Of a DNA stretch of 34,283 nucleotides, positions 1 through 7,423 are shown piece after piece (within the stretch, counting starts at the first letter, position 1; each line of letters begins with the position of its first letter). This DNA is from an uncultured Corynebacterium sp. (GTDB lineage: Bacteria > Actinomycetota > Actinomycetes > Mycobacteriales > Mycobacteriaceae): contig NZ_CAMQAZ010000026.1 of NCBI RefSeq assembly GCF_946998835.1, forward strand, positions 1-34,283, given 5' to 3'. The notes beneath the pieces are model-generated. The model made no database searches, had not been told where the DNA came from, and worked only from the letters and a program-made list of their open reading frames with translations. A program made the translations under genes and the position numbers.

Positions 1-546
1 AGGAAATAATAGAAATCAAGGCAAACGCCTAGGAACAAAACCCGGGGCACTTCAGTATTAGCAATATCGACGTAAAAGGTGTTCTTTGCGGCAACTTCAT
101 TCATCGCAACAAGCGAGCCAATCACATAGCTACACATTTTCAACCGTCGTACTCAATCCTGGCGCGAGCTCCTACCCGAGGGTAGATACCCCTGCCCGGA
201 CTTGGATACCTACGCGTTTCAAACCCCCGACGGATTGATTCATTCCACTACTGATGCCGAGAAAGTGTTTCCAAAGATCAATTAGCCACCAGCACAATCG
301 GATGAAGCCTGACAACGAACTGTCACAGTGACGGCGTTGGTGGTGAAGATGCAACGTTTCTAATCTTGCAAACCCACATAGGTGGCGATTACAACGACGC
401 CTTCCGGCCTGGGCCGGCTGTATACCAACTCCAACCGACATCACCGGACTACCCCGCATAGATTCAGGAAGGAACTACCCCGACAGAATGCCCCTTGCTA
501 CAACCCCTCGCAAGAGGTCACTACTGGACGCAGACATACCAAATTC
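1..546. other. Intergenic or degraded stretch, no supported gene
   Basis: I found no gene here that I can defend. On the minus strand an open frame runs from an ATG at 137 off the left edge (45 codons, beginning MCSYVIGSLV), without a Shine-Dalgarno sequence. It could be the start of a truncated gene or chance. A 95-codon minus frame at 172-459 has an unnatural composition (rich in Arg, Trp, His and Cys) and no recognisable domain. The base composition is more AT-rich than in the core genes further right, matching the accessory look of the first 3 kb. Confidence 0.4.
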
Positions 547-1029
547 TTACGGAAGCTCTGACGGCAGCTGCCAAATCTTTTCTCCAGTCGGCGTGAGCTT
601 TACGCCTTGCCGCACACGAATAATGTAGTTGCCATCCTCAGGACGGCGCGGCAAATAAGCGAAACCAGGAGTGTTGGAGATACCGGGTATCGCCTGGTAC
701 GCCGGATCATAATCAACGACCTGATTGAAGGCGACAAGCTTCCTGTGGAAGGCTCGAAGTTTTCCGAGTGACCCCTCTGTTAGCGCGTCATTGTCCAACA
801 TCCAGTGTCCGTGAAGCCTTATAGCTTTATAGATGGTGTTGGTGAGGAATTGACGCTCGACCTCCCACGGAAGATTTTCTGTAACTTCAGTGATCAGAGA
901 CTCATGTCCAGCTTCCTTCATAATTTGATGAATCCGCTGCCTCGACACGCCTGCCGCCCGGGCGATATCGGACTGCGTCATACCTTCATCTAGTAGTGCT
1001 CGAATCGTTGTTGCGTCTGGTGCTGCCAT
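547..1029 (-). CDS. Phage-like helix-turn-helix DNA-binding protein
   Basis: A 160-residue protein. Residues about 5-40 form a helix-turn-helix: the segment TQSDIARAAGVSRQRIHQIM has the conserved A..AGVSRQ.I pattern of Fis/resolvase-like recognition helices. The rest (PWEVER, LRLHG-like and VVDYDP motifs, then YLPRRPEDGNYIIRV and LTPTGEKIWQLP) resembles small HTH proteins of actinobacterial phages and islands; this is recalled from family patterns, not searched. I chose the ATG at 1027-1029 because GGAAGGG lies about 8 bases upstream; a TTG 30 bases further up would add ten residues and has no ribosome site. A likely promoter (TTAAGC, 16 bases, TATGCT) precedes it. It is divergent from the small paralogue genes, so it may regulate them, but nothing in the sequence proves that. 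Confidence 0.75.
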   Translation of the reverse strand: MAAPDATTIRALLDEGMTQSDIARAAGVSRQRIHQIMKEAGHESLITEVTENLPWEVERQFLTNTIYKAIRLHGHWMLDNDALTEGSLGKLRAFHRKLVAFNQVVDYDPAYQAIPGISNTPGFAYLPRRPEDGNYIIRVRQGVKLTPTGEKIWQLPSELP

Positions 1030-1167
1030 GACATATTCCCTTCCATTATTGTCAAGCAAAGCATACCAATATATTTCGCGTGCTTAATAATTCTTCTGGC
1101 TGACAATGGACCGGAAATACTAGTACCATCCGCCAAGGTGACGATGGCTCCGAAGAGTCGTTACGAT

Positions 1168-1565
1168 ATGACTACCGTTTTATCGAGCTATGCTAAGAAG
1201 TCGATGTCGATGTAGGAGATGCCGCTCGTTATAGTGCCTATGGCCCGTCTACCGGAGGAATCTTGCCGGAGCTCTTTTTCAATGATTTAGTCGATGCGGA
1301 TGCGCTTGCCATCATTGACTCGATGTGGAAGCTGCTTCCAAAGGATTTGTGTTCCTATGTCGCATCGAACTGCCATGATGACCAAGAGATTGATGCTGCT
1401 ATCACTATCTTGGATTATTCTCTCGTCGCCAAGCTTCCTGTTCCGATAGATACTTTGAATCGTGCGCGTGAGTTGGCTCATAAACTGACCCACGAAGCTG
1501 ATATTCGCCGGATTAACGCGCTCGTATTAGAACTGCAAGAAGCTCAATCGACAACCAACTCGTAA
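1168..1565 (+). pseudogene. Small paralogue-family protein, probably frameshifted near 1195
   Basis: The uninterrupted frame runs from a TTG at 1263 (preceded by GGAGGA) to 1565, 100 residues, starting MPELFFNDLVDADAL. The same frame is open back to 1197, and that upstream part still resembles the neighbouring paralogue: the NDLVDA motif would fall at residue 39 if translation began at the ATG at 1168 and shifted by one base near 1195-1199, against residue 38 in the neighbour at 1604. The ATG frame itself stops at 1213-1215. I infer a full-length gene of about 132 codons with one base missing, or a sequencing error. If not, the TTG start is real and the protein is simply short. The C-terminal part (ITILDYSLVAKLPVPID) matches LVLEFAALAPVVDLG of the neighbour. 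Function unknown. Confidence 0.5.
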
Positions 1566-1603
1566 GCAGGAAGCAAACGGTTCCGTAAGGTAGGTCAAAT
1601 TTA

Positions 1604-1903
1604 ATGCCTAATCTGGTTGAGACGTGTCTTCGGGTGCAGAATGCATCGCGCCCTCATGTCAAGTACGACCGGTTGAACGGTGCTGGCGGAGATTTGACTG
1701 AGGAGATATTTCTCAACGACTTGGTAGATGCTAGGGCGTTCGTCCCAGTCGCACTCAAGACCGACTTCCTCCGAATTTGGACTGACGTACCAGAAATAGC
1801 TGGCGCAACCCCTGCACACGAGCAGGATTTCACCACACGCCAACTCGTACTCGAATTCGCCGCATTGGCCCCGGTAGTTGACCTCGGCCCGAACTGGGCT
1901 TAG
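1604..1903 (+). CDS. Small hypothetical protein, paralogue of its two neighbours
   Basis: A 99-residue acidic protein with an ATG start and an AGGTAGG ribosome site about 11 bases upstream, 38 bases after the preceding paralogue. No signal peptide or membrane segment is visible. By eye it aligns over its whole length with the minus-strand protein at 1921-2280: PHVKYDR against IPVQYDP, EEIFLNDLVDA against EEDLLAQLVSG, TDFLRIWTD against REFLSWWDD, and RQLVLEFAALAPVV against QTIYDLHAFASMEPKV. It also matches the 1168-1565 gene through the NDLVDA block. I do not recognise the family. Size, tandem duplication and strong divergence recall immunity or antitoxin-type families, but no toxin is seen nearby, so no function is assigned. 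Confidence 0.6.
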   Translation: MPNLVETCLRVQNASRPHVKYDRLNGAGGDLTEEIFLNDLVDARAFVPVALKTDFLRIWTDVPEIAGATPAHEQDFTTRQLVLEFAALAPVVDLGPNWA

Positions 1904-1920
1904 TCAGAAACTCACCGTAT

Positions 1921-2280
1921 TCAATTCGATTCCCCTCGAGTTTCATAGAGGCTTCCCCGCACTTCATTCCGCCCATGCTGTAAGGCCGGTGGCATTGGGA
2001 CCTTGATTGCTACCTTTGGCTCCATGCTGGCGAAAGCGTGTAGGTCATAAATAGTTTGCTCAACCATTAGGTCATCCCAGTCGGGATTCAGCCATTCTTC
2101 ATCATCGTCCCACCAAGACAGAAACTCACGCTTTGCCTCGACATCGGAAACAACTGCGTTACCGCTGACAAGCTGGGCCAACAGGTCTTCCTCTGCGAAC
2201 TCCTGCAGCCTATAGGGATCGTACTGAACAGGAATCGATGACGACTCAATTACGCGCTGTACCGCTTCACTCATCCTCAT
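1921..2280 (-). CDS. Small acidic hypothetical protein, third paralogue
   Basis: A 119-residue, very acidic, tryptophan-rich soluble protein (a WWDDDEEWLNPDWDD block around residues 55-70). The ATG at 2278-2280 has a strong AAGGAGG site 4 bases upstream; a second in-frame ATG two codons later, 10 bases from the site, is equally possible. It converges on the plus-strand paralogue, with stops 17 bases apart, and diverges from the RHH gene at 2465. Whole-length similarity to that paralogue is visible (VQYDP, EEDLLAQLV, FLSWW and ASMEPKVAI blocks). The inverted orientation together with divergence suggests an old duplication. Family and function not recognised. Confidence 0.65.
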   Translation of the reverse strand: MRMSEAVQRVIESSSIPVQYDPYRLQEFAEEDLLAQLVSGNAVVSDVEAKREFLSWWDDDEEWLNPDWDDLMVEQTIYDLHAFASMEPKVAIKVPMPPALQHGRNEVRGSLYETRGESN

Positions 2281-2345
2281 AATTCCTCCTTAAGCTACCC
2301 TGCAATTGATTTCCTCAGCATCTCCCAAGCGTGATTTCCACATGA

Positions 2346-2442
2346 TTGAAACTTCAAATAGAACTTCTGTTTATACAGGTCAACTAAGGGAAGCGTCCGT
2401 GTTTTATCCTTCGGCTTAATCCGGAAGTACTGACTCCGGAGT
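2346..2442. promoter_or_regulatory. Two palindromes upstream of the RHH gene, candidate operators
   Basis: In the divergent intergenic region, TTGAAACTTCAA (2346-2357) is an inverted repeat with a 2-base centre, and ACTCCGGAGT (2433-2442) is a perfect 10-base palindrome 22 bases before the ATG at 2465. RHH repressors commonly autoregulate by binding short palindromes of this kind just upstream of their own gene. That link is inference; the palindromes are seen directly. Confidence 0.3.
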
Positions 2443-2464
2443 TCCCATATGGAAAGGAGACAAC

Positions 2465-2858
2465 ATGGCTCGATTCACACTCACAGTGGAACTCACCGAA
2501 GAGCAACTCCCCTCATTTATTCAAGTATTGGGGAAGATTACAGACCTGCTTAGTTCAATCAAGGCCAAAGATATCGCCCGAGTTGAATACCATGAGCTGA
2601 ACCTCGACAACTGCGAAGAGAAAAAATCAAAGGAAACGTCGTTGACCATGCCGACAGCCCCATCTGAACTCACATCGACTGTCTCCTCAGTTAAAAGACA
2701 CGCAACCGACGTCCGTGCGATTGCCAAATGAAATCAACGAATTCTTGGTCGAAGTCACCACTGAGCACGACAAACAACACCCTAACCAACGTCGACTAAG
2801 CAAGTCTGACGTAATTAACTTCGCACTACAGCGTCTCAAGTCAGACTTTGAAAAATAG
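2465..2858 (+). pseudogene. Ribbon-helix-helix (RHH) DNA-binding gene split by a frameshift
   Basis: The first frame starts at an ATG at 2465 behind a good AAAGGAGA site and encodes 88 residues ending at 2731. The second frame, overlapping it, encodes a clear ribbon-helix-helix unit ending at 2858: strand TSVRLP, helix A NEINEFLVEVTTEHDK, helix B RRLSKSDVINFALQRLKSDF. Skipping one base in the AAAA run at 2693-2696 joins the two into a continuous 130-residue protein with an N-terminal domain I do not recognise (FTLTVELTEEQLPSFIQVLG) and a C-terminal RHH domain. Alternatives are two overlapping genes (the RHH part starting at the GTG at 2715, 47 residues) or programmed +1 frameshifting. RHH proteins of this size are typically antitoxins, plasmid partition or mobilisation regulators. 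No toxin gene follows. Confidence 0.55.
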
Positions 2859-2867
2859 TCACTTGGA

Positions 2868-2931
2868 GGCTCCAGGCAGATCAGGAGGATACGATTCTCA
2901 CGTCGTCACTCCCCCTGTCCTGCCCGGAGCC
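2868..2931 (-). terminator. Long imperfect hairpin, possible tyrS terminator
   Basis: Left arm GGCTCCAGGCAG at 2868-2879 plus CAGG at 2882-2885 pairs with CCTG (2914-2917) and CTGCCCGGAGCC (2920-2931), with a few mismatches and a loop of 28 bases. On the minus strand it lies about 80 bases after the tyrS stop and is followed, 10 bases on, by CTATTTTTC. It could serve as the tyrS transcript end or as the end of the RHH transcript from the other side. The loop is long for a classical terminator. Confidence 0.4.
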
Positions 2932-3008
2932 TTGGCACCGCTACTTAAAGATTGACTACTTACAAGCAAGCTGCTTAAAAGCTGATCTACACAAAGACCA
3001 ACCAGCAC

Positions 3009-4313
3009 CTACACGAACTTCACACCCGCGAAGTTCTTCTTTCCACGGCGCAGCACGATCCACTTGCCGTGCAGCAGGTCCTCAGCAGAAGGCTCCCACG
3101 CTTCGTCCTCGATGCGCTGGTTATTGGCGTACGCGCCACCTTCCTTAATGGTGCGGCGTGCCTCACCCTTCGACTTGGCAAGACCCGCAGCAACGAGCAA
3201 GTCAACGGCAGTTCGCGGCTCGCCCTCAGCAATCTCCGCAACCTCAGTCTCGGAGACAGCACCCGCCAGGGTGGCCTCGTCCAACTCGGCCAGCTCAGCA
3301 CGGCCAAACAGCGCCTGCGCTGCTAGCTCCACTGCCTTGGTGGCCTCTTCGCCGTGGACCAGGTTGGTCATCTCCTGCGCTAGACGACGCTGAGCCTCAC
3401 GCTTGAATGGACGCTCCGCAACAGCGACCTCGTACTCAGCAATCTCCTCCTGAGTCAGGAAGGTAAACCAACGCAGGTAGTCGATAACAACCGAGTCACC
3501 GGCATTGAGGAAGTACTGGTACCAGGAGTACGGCGAGGTCTTCTCAGCATCCAGCCACAACTTGCCGCCACCGGTGGACTTACCGAACTTCTGGCCCTGC
3601 GCATCGGTCACCAGCGGCACGGTGAGACCGTGCACCTTGGCACCGTCGATACGCCTGTTCAGGTCGACACCAGAGACGATGTTGCCCCACTGATCGCCGC
3701 CGCCAATCTGCAGCACACAATCGTAGTTACGGCGCAGCTGCACGTAGTCGTTGGACTGCAGCAGCATGTAGGAAAACTCGGTGTAAGAGATGCCGTCAGA
3801 CTCGAGGCGACGCTTGACGGTGTCGCGGTCGAGCATGGTGTTGAGGGAGAAGTTCTTGCCGACATCACGAAGGAAGTCAATGACGGACATGTTCATAGTC
3901 CAGTCAGCATTATTGACCATCGTTGCCGGAGCATCGCCCTCAAAGTCAATGAAACGACGCAGCTGGCCCTTGATGGCCTCCAGGTTGTGCTCGATGGCTT
4001 CCTGGCTGAGCATCGAGCGCTCGCCGACATCGCGCGGATCACCAATGAAGCCCGTGGCGCCACCCGCCAGCGCAATTGGGTGATGACCGGCCAGCTGGAA
4101 ACGACGCAGCATAATCATCGGAACCAGGTGGCCCGCGTGCAGCGAATCGCCCGTTGGGTCAAAACCGCAATACAGAGTAATCGGGTTTTCGCACGCCTCG
4201 CGCAGCGCGTCAACATCAGTGGACTGATTAATCAGGCCACGCCACTGTAGTTCGTCGATAATGTTCTGTTCAGTCACGCCCTCTATCGTAACGTTTCGCT
4301 TGCCGACGTTCAC
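3009..4313 (-). CDS. tyrS: Tyrosyl-tRNA synthetase
   Basis: Charges tRNA-Tyr with tyrosine in the cytoplasm. The 434-residue frame is of normal bacterial TyrS length. Class I signatures are visible: the HIGH-type motif HAGH in CGFDPTGDSLHAGHLVPM (residues about 49-66) and the KMSKS-type motif KFGKST near residue 245, followed by a C-terminal S4-like RNA-binding domain (DLLVAAGLAKSKGEARRTIKEGG). The first GTG at 4313 gives residues MNVGKRNVTIEG ahead of the usual TyrS beginning. A second GTG at 4277, giving MTEQNIIDELQWRGL, fits the family better but has AGAGGG only two bases away, so the start is uncertain. It is 12 bases downstream of the DNA glycosylase gene and last in its operon. Confidence 0.97.
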   Translation of the reverse strand: MNVGKRNVTIEGVTEQNIIDELQWRGLINQSTDVDALREACENPITLYCGFDPTGDSLHAGHLVPMIMLRRFQLAGHHPIALAGGATGFIGDPRDVGERSMLSQEAIEHNLEAIKGQLRRFIDFEGDAPATMVNNADWTMNMSVIDFLRDVGKNFSLNTMLDRDTVKRRLESDGISYTEFSYMLLQSNDYVQLRRNYDCVLQIGGGDQWGNIVSGVDLNRRIDGAKVHGLTVPLVTDAQGQKFGKSTGGGKLWLDAEKTSPYSWYQYFLNAGDSVVIDYLRWFTFLTQEEIAEYEVAVAERPFKREAQRRLAQEMTNLVHGEEATKAVELAAQALFGRAELAELDEATLAGAVSETEVAEIAEGEPRTAVDLLVAAGLAKSKGEARRTIKEGGAYANNQRIEDEAWEPSAEDLLHGKWIVLRRGKKNFAGVKFV

Positions 4314-4325
4314 CGCGAGGGTGAC

Positions 4326-4976
4326 CTAAAACTCTTCAACAGCCTTCTTGTGGCGCCGGTAGGCCGAGACGGAAGCGTCCGGAAGCCACAGTCGCCAGGG
4401 CCGGTTCGCGGCTCGCCGAACGCCCACGCGCGGGCCGGCGTGGATGTCTTTATCCGGCTCGACGTTCACTGGCTGCGCTACGAACACGCGTGACGACGGA
4501 TCCAGCGCATCTGCCCCATAGTCATCCAAGTCAAGGCCGAGCGCCTGACCAACATTGCCCGGACCACGTCCGAGACCCGCAGCCGCTGGCTTTTCACCGC
4601 GGCGGCGGCGCACCGCATCCATGCCCCGCTCAATGCGTACGGAGCGGACTAGCACTCCCCCGCCCGTGCCATCCGTTGCGCTAGTGATGTTGGCACAAAA
4701 GTGGATGCCATAGGAGCGGTAGATATACCAATGCCCCGCCGGGCCAAACATGGCGCGGTTGCGGTCGGTCGGCCCCATAAAGCAGTGCGCTGCCGGGTCG
4801 GGATAGCGCTGGTCAGCTGGACCTCCGTAGGCTTCAACCTCGGTGATGGTGGCGGTGACATCCTCTGCGGGAATAACAATCACGCAGCCGAGCAGCGTCC
4901 GCGCAGCATCGATGGGAGCTCCCGAAAGCATAGAGCGGTCGAGGGCGCGGTAGCCGTCGGCAAGCGGGAAAGGCAA
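4326..4976 (-). CDS. 3-methyladenine DNA glycosylase, AAG/MPG type
   Basis: Base-excision repair enzyme that removes alkylated purines. The 216-residue protein shows the family core: ARTLLGCVIV, then ITEVEAYGGPADQ with the catalytic glutamate context, HCFMGPTDRNRAMFGPAGHWYIYRSYGIHFCANI, and GRGPGNVGQALGL. The TTG at 4974-4976 directly follows the stop of the Trm112-like gene (TAATTG), so reinitiation is likely. An ATG 15 codons in would remove the conserved ALDRS segment, so I prefer the TTG. The gene is 12 bases before tyrS. Its neighbours give it no special substrate; the assignment rests on motifs. Confidence 0.92.
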   Translation of the reverse strand: MPFPLADGYRALDRSMLSGAPIDAARTLLGCVIVIPAEDVTATITEVEAYGGPADQRYPDPAAHCFMGPTDRNRAMFGPAGHWYIYRSYGIHFCANITSATDGTGGGVLVRSVRIERGMDAVRRRRGEKPAAAGLGRGPGNVGQALGLDLDDYGADALDPSSRVFVAQPVNVEPDKDIHAGPRVGVRRAANRPWRLWLPDASVSAYRRHKKAVEEF

Positions 4977-5150
4977 TTATTTATCCCAGGTGATGGCTTC
5001 GTCGGAAAGCATGACCGGAATGCCGTCGTCGATGCGGTAGGCAATCTTCAGCCGTGGGTTGACCAGCACCTGCTCGTCTTCGAGGTATTCAAGCGGCCCC
5101 TTGTCACGCGGGCAAGCGAGGATATCAAGGAGTTTCGGATCGAGGCTCAT
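4977..5150 (-). CDS. Trm112/YcaR-family small protein
   Basis: A 57-residue protein, MSLDPKLLDILACPRDKGPL at its start, with the core LLDILACP.DKGPLEY, then RLKIAYRIDDGIPVML and a C-terminal SDEA. This is the Trm112/UPF0434 fold; in other organisms such proteins activate and stabilise SAM-dependent methyltransferases. Only one of the zinc-type cysteines is present (Cys13), as is common in bacterial members. ATG at 5148-5150 with AAGG about 11 bases upstream. The gene overlaps the end of the preceding membrane-protein gene by 26 bases, and the glycosylase TTG follows its stop immediately, so it is translationally coupled on both sides. Its methyltransferase partner, if any, is not identifiable here. 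Confidence 0.85.
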   Translation of the reverse strand: MSLDPKLLDILACPRDKGPLEYLEDEQVLVNPRLKIAYRIDDGIPVMLSDEAITWDK

Positions 5151-5799
5151 AGTCCACTACCTTACCGAACTGAATTGCCAAGGTGTCACGCTGACCTTCC
5201 AAAGCGATCAGGTTGTCCTGACCGATAGCATCCTGAATCTTCTGTACCGCGGAATGCAGCAGCTCGATGGACTCCCGAGCCGGATCCTCGGCCTTATACC
5301 GCAGGCGCTCCGGGACCGCGAGGTAGGAGTTGACCGTCTGCGGCAAGTACTCCTCGATGATGCCATCGATGACTACCTTCTGCTCGGGGTAGTTTTTGAG
5401 ATATTTCCACTCGCTCAGGACGGACTCCAGCGTCACGCCAAGCTCATATGTGGCTTCGCCCAGCTCTTCGCCGGGATCCTGCTCGAAAAGTGTGCCCAAC
5501 GTCCGGTGGAGACTTTTGCGCAGCTCAACCGGATTGAGCGGGCGGCGCTGTGCAAGTGCTGGCTTCGGAGCCGAGCCAACGGACTTCTGAGCCCCCTTGC
5601 TCTGCCTCGGTAACAGTGCAACCGAGGCTCCCCACGCGGCAATCGCAACTACCGGCCACAGGAAACCAAGCCCCACAACCAGGTGCAGCACCACGACCGA
5701 GATGGCAAGGATAAGCCCGACGATATTGGCGGGGCTGTTGAGAAAGCCACCGCCGGAAGATTTGTCGGAGGAAGTGCCGGAGGAATTACTGGTAGCCAC
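5125..5799 (-). CDS. Two-helix membrane protein, XpaC-like
   Basis: 224 residues. A Ser/Gly-rich N terminus is followed by two adjacent hydrophobic segments (about residues 23-64, NIVGLILAISVVVLHLVVGL and FLWPVVAIAAWGASVALL). A basic linker follows, then a helical cytoplasmic domain with EEYLPQTVNSYLAVPERLR around residue 150. That arrangement recalls the XpaC family (PF10112, often found beside TelA toxic-anion resistance proteins). This is inference from pattern memory and TelA is absent here. Start: GTG at 5797-5799 with AAGGAG four bases upstream, overlapping the preceding VWA gene by 14 bases; a longer upstream frame is out of place. It belongs to the binding-protein/VWA operon. Confidence 0.7.
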   Translation of the reverse strand: MATSNSSGTSSDKSSGGGFLNSPANIVGLILAISVVVLHLVVGLGFLWPVVAIAAWGASVALLPRQSKGAQKSVGSAPKPALAQRRPLNPVELRKSLHRTLGTLFEQDPGEELGEATYELGVTLESVLSEWKYLKNYPEQKVVIDGIIEEYLPQTVNSYLAVPERLRYKAEDPARESIELLHSAVQKIQDAIGQDNLIALEGQRDTLAIQFGKVVDYEPRSETP

Positions 5800-7417
5800 G
5801 AATCTCCTTGAACACATCGGCGAGCTCGGTCTCACGGGACTCAAAGACTTTACCACCGGTCAGTTCCGCAAGTTCCTGCATTTCCCGCGAATCCGCTTCA
5901 CCATAACGGATGACGAATACCGGCGGCAGATTTCCGCCCTTGGACTGGTAGAAATCGCGGAATTCAGCAAAAGTCTTGCCCGATGTTACCTGTCCATCGG
6001 TCAGAACCACGATGGACGGGATGGAGGTCTTATCAGAGCTGCCGAGAATATTGAAGGCTTGGATCAGGGCGTCGTAAAGCGCGGTTTCACCTTCGGCAAG
6101 CAGTCCATCAACCGCGGCGGTCAGCTGAGCGCGCGATTCGGGACCATCAATTGTCGTGGTCGTGGGCTCACCGACGGTCGTACTAAACGGCAGGATTGTG
6201 GCAATCTCGCGATTTCGCAGTCCGACGCTCCCCGTTTCGGTGCGGGCGCTGCCGTCGACAATTGCGTGCATCGTTTCCTGCAGGTCCGCGATGCGCTCGC
6301 CGAACATCGAGCCGGAGGTGTCCAGAACGAAGACCGACTCGCCGGGCACCCGCAGTTCATTGTCATACGCCTCGATGAGGCGGTCCGTAACGGAGCGGTC
6401 GCCTGGGAACGGCAGCTCGATGATGACGCTGTCGGTCATGATTTCTGGCAGGTTGGCATCACCGGAGACCGGGCGCAGAAAGTGATCTGCAAGCAGCTGC
6501 GAGTTTGCTTCCAACCACTGCCCGAGCGCTGCCGTCTGCCGCGCGGCGAGATCATTGGAGGGGTGAGCGAGCGACGTCAGTGGATAGTCAGCGCTGATGA
6601 CACCGTCACTGGGAACCACAACTTTCAGGTCAGCGCCCTCTTTGTTCATCTGCTGGAGCACGGCTTCATAGTTGATAAGAGCGTCCACAGAGTCCGGCTC
6701 GTCCAGGAACTTGTCGCGCAGCCATCCCGACGACCCCGAAGTCATCTTCTGCCCCTCAAAGAACTTCTGCAGTTCAGGTGTAGTGCGGCTAATATCCGCT
6801 GTAGTCAGCGCGGAGCCGGTATCAGCGAACGCGGTCGCCACCGACACCACGCCGGAGAAGCCGGAGTTAGATTCCGCGGGGTTGGTCATGCCGTAGGTCA
6901 ATTTGCCTGACGACGCAGCTTCCGCGATCTCAGCCCACGTCGGCTGCTTGGTATCCCACCCGAGCTCCCGCGCCTTGGCCGAATGGATGCCGAATGCGAC
7001 CGGCGAGGTGGCGACTTTCTTGGCTTCGCCGAGCTTGTCGGTCCCGCCGAGAAGGTCAACGTACCGATTGGTCGCAAACCAGGTGGCATCAAAATGTTCG
7101 TCGAAGTCGCCGTCAATGAGGGCGTGGCTGTTCTTCACAGTACCGTCGAGAAGCTCGAGGCTGATAGTAAAACCGAGGTCGTCCGAGGCCTTTTCCATCA
7201 GTGGCTTGAGCTCTTTGAGCTCCGTGGCACCTGCGATGCGCATGGTCGAGCCTTTGAGGTCGGAATCGACGTTGACCTTGTTCGTCTTCTCATCGTCGGA
7301 GCCTAGCGACAAGTTCAGGCCGTCGTCGGAGCAGGCCGCGACAGCAAAGATGCCGAACACGCTGATGAGGGCAAGCAGTACTTTCCGAAGAGTAGTTGGT
7401 ACTTTTTCCACGTTCAT
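5786..7417 (-). CDS. Lipoprotein with solute-binding and VWA domains
   Basis: 543 residues. A signal peptide with lipobox FAVAAC places Cys29 as the lipidated residue, so the protein sits on the outer face of the membrane. Residues about 55-330 resemble a periplasmic-binding domain of the SBP_bac_11/molybdate-binding type (STMRIAGATELKELKPLMEK, TYGMTNPAESNSGFSG, DALINYEAVL). Residues about 355-530 form a von Willebrand A domain with a complete MIDAS (DTSGSMFGE, a later Thr, and VLTDGQVTSGK), so metal-dependent ligand binding is expected. The ATG at 7415-7417 follows the upstream stop by 6 bases and has AAAGG. It shares the binding-type fold with the upstream gene. The ligand and partner are unknown. 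Confidence 0.85.
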   Translation of the reverse strand: MNVEKVPTTLRKVLLALISVFGIFAVAACSDDGLNLSLGSDDEKTNKVNVDSDLKGSTMRIAGATELKELKPLMEKASDDLGFTISLELLDGTVKNSHALIDGDFDEHFDATWFATNRYVDLLGGTDKLGEAKKVATSPVAFGIHSAKARELGWDTKQPTWAEIAEAASSGKLTYGMTNPAESNSGFSGVVSVATAFADTGSALTTADISRTTPELQKFFEGQKMTSGSSGWLRDKFLDEPDSVDALINYEAVLQQMNKEGADLKVVVPSDGVISADYPLTSLAHPSNDLAARQTAALGQWLEANSQLLADHFLRPVSGDANLPEIMTDSVIIELPFPGDRSVTDRLIEAYDNELRVPGESVFVLDTSGSMFGERIADLQETMHAIVDGSARTETGSVGLRNREIATILPFSTTVGEPTTTTIDGPESRAQLTAAVDGLLAEGETALYDALIQAFNILGSSDKTSIPSIVVLTDGQVTSGKTFAEFRDFYQSKGGNLPPVFVIRYGEADSREMQELAELTGGKVFESRETELADVFKEIRGYQ

Positions 7418-7423
7418 TGGCCT

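Noticed and set aside
3..137. Minus-strand frame open to the window edge, 45 codons
   Set aside because: It could be a truncated gene, but without more sequence or a ribosome site it cannot be supported.
172..459. 95-codon minus-strand frame
   Set aside because: No ribosome site, implausible composition and no recognisable domain.
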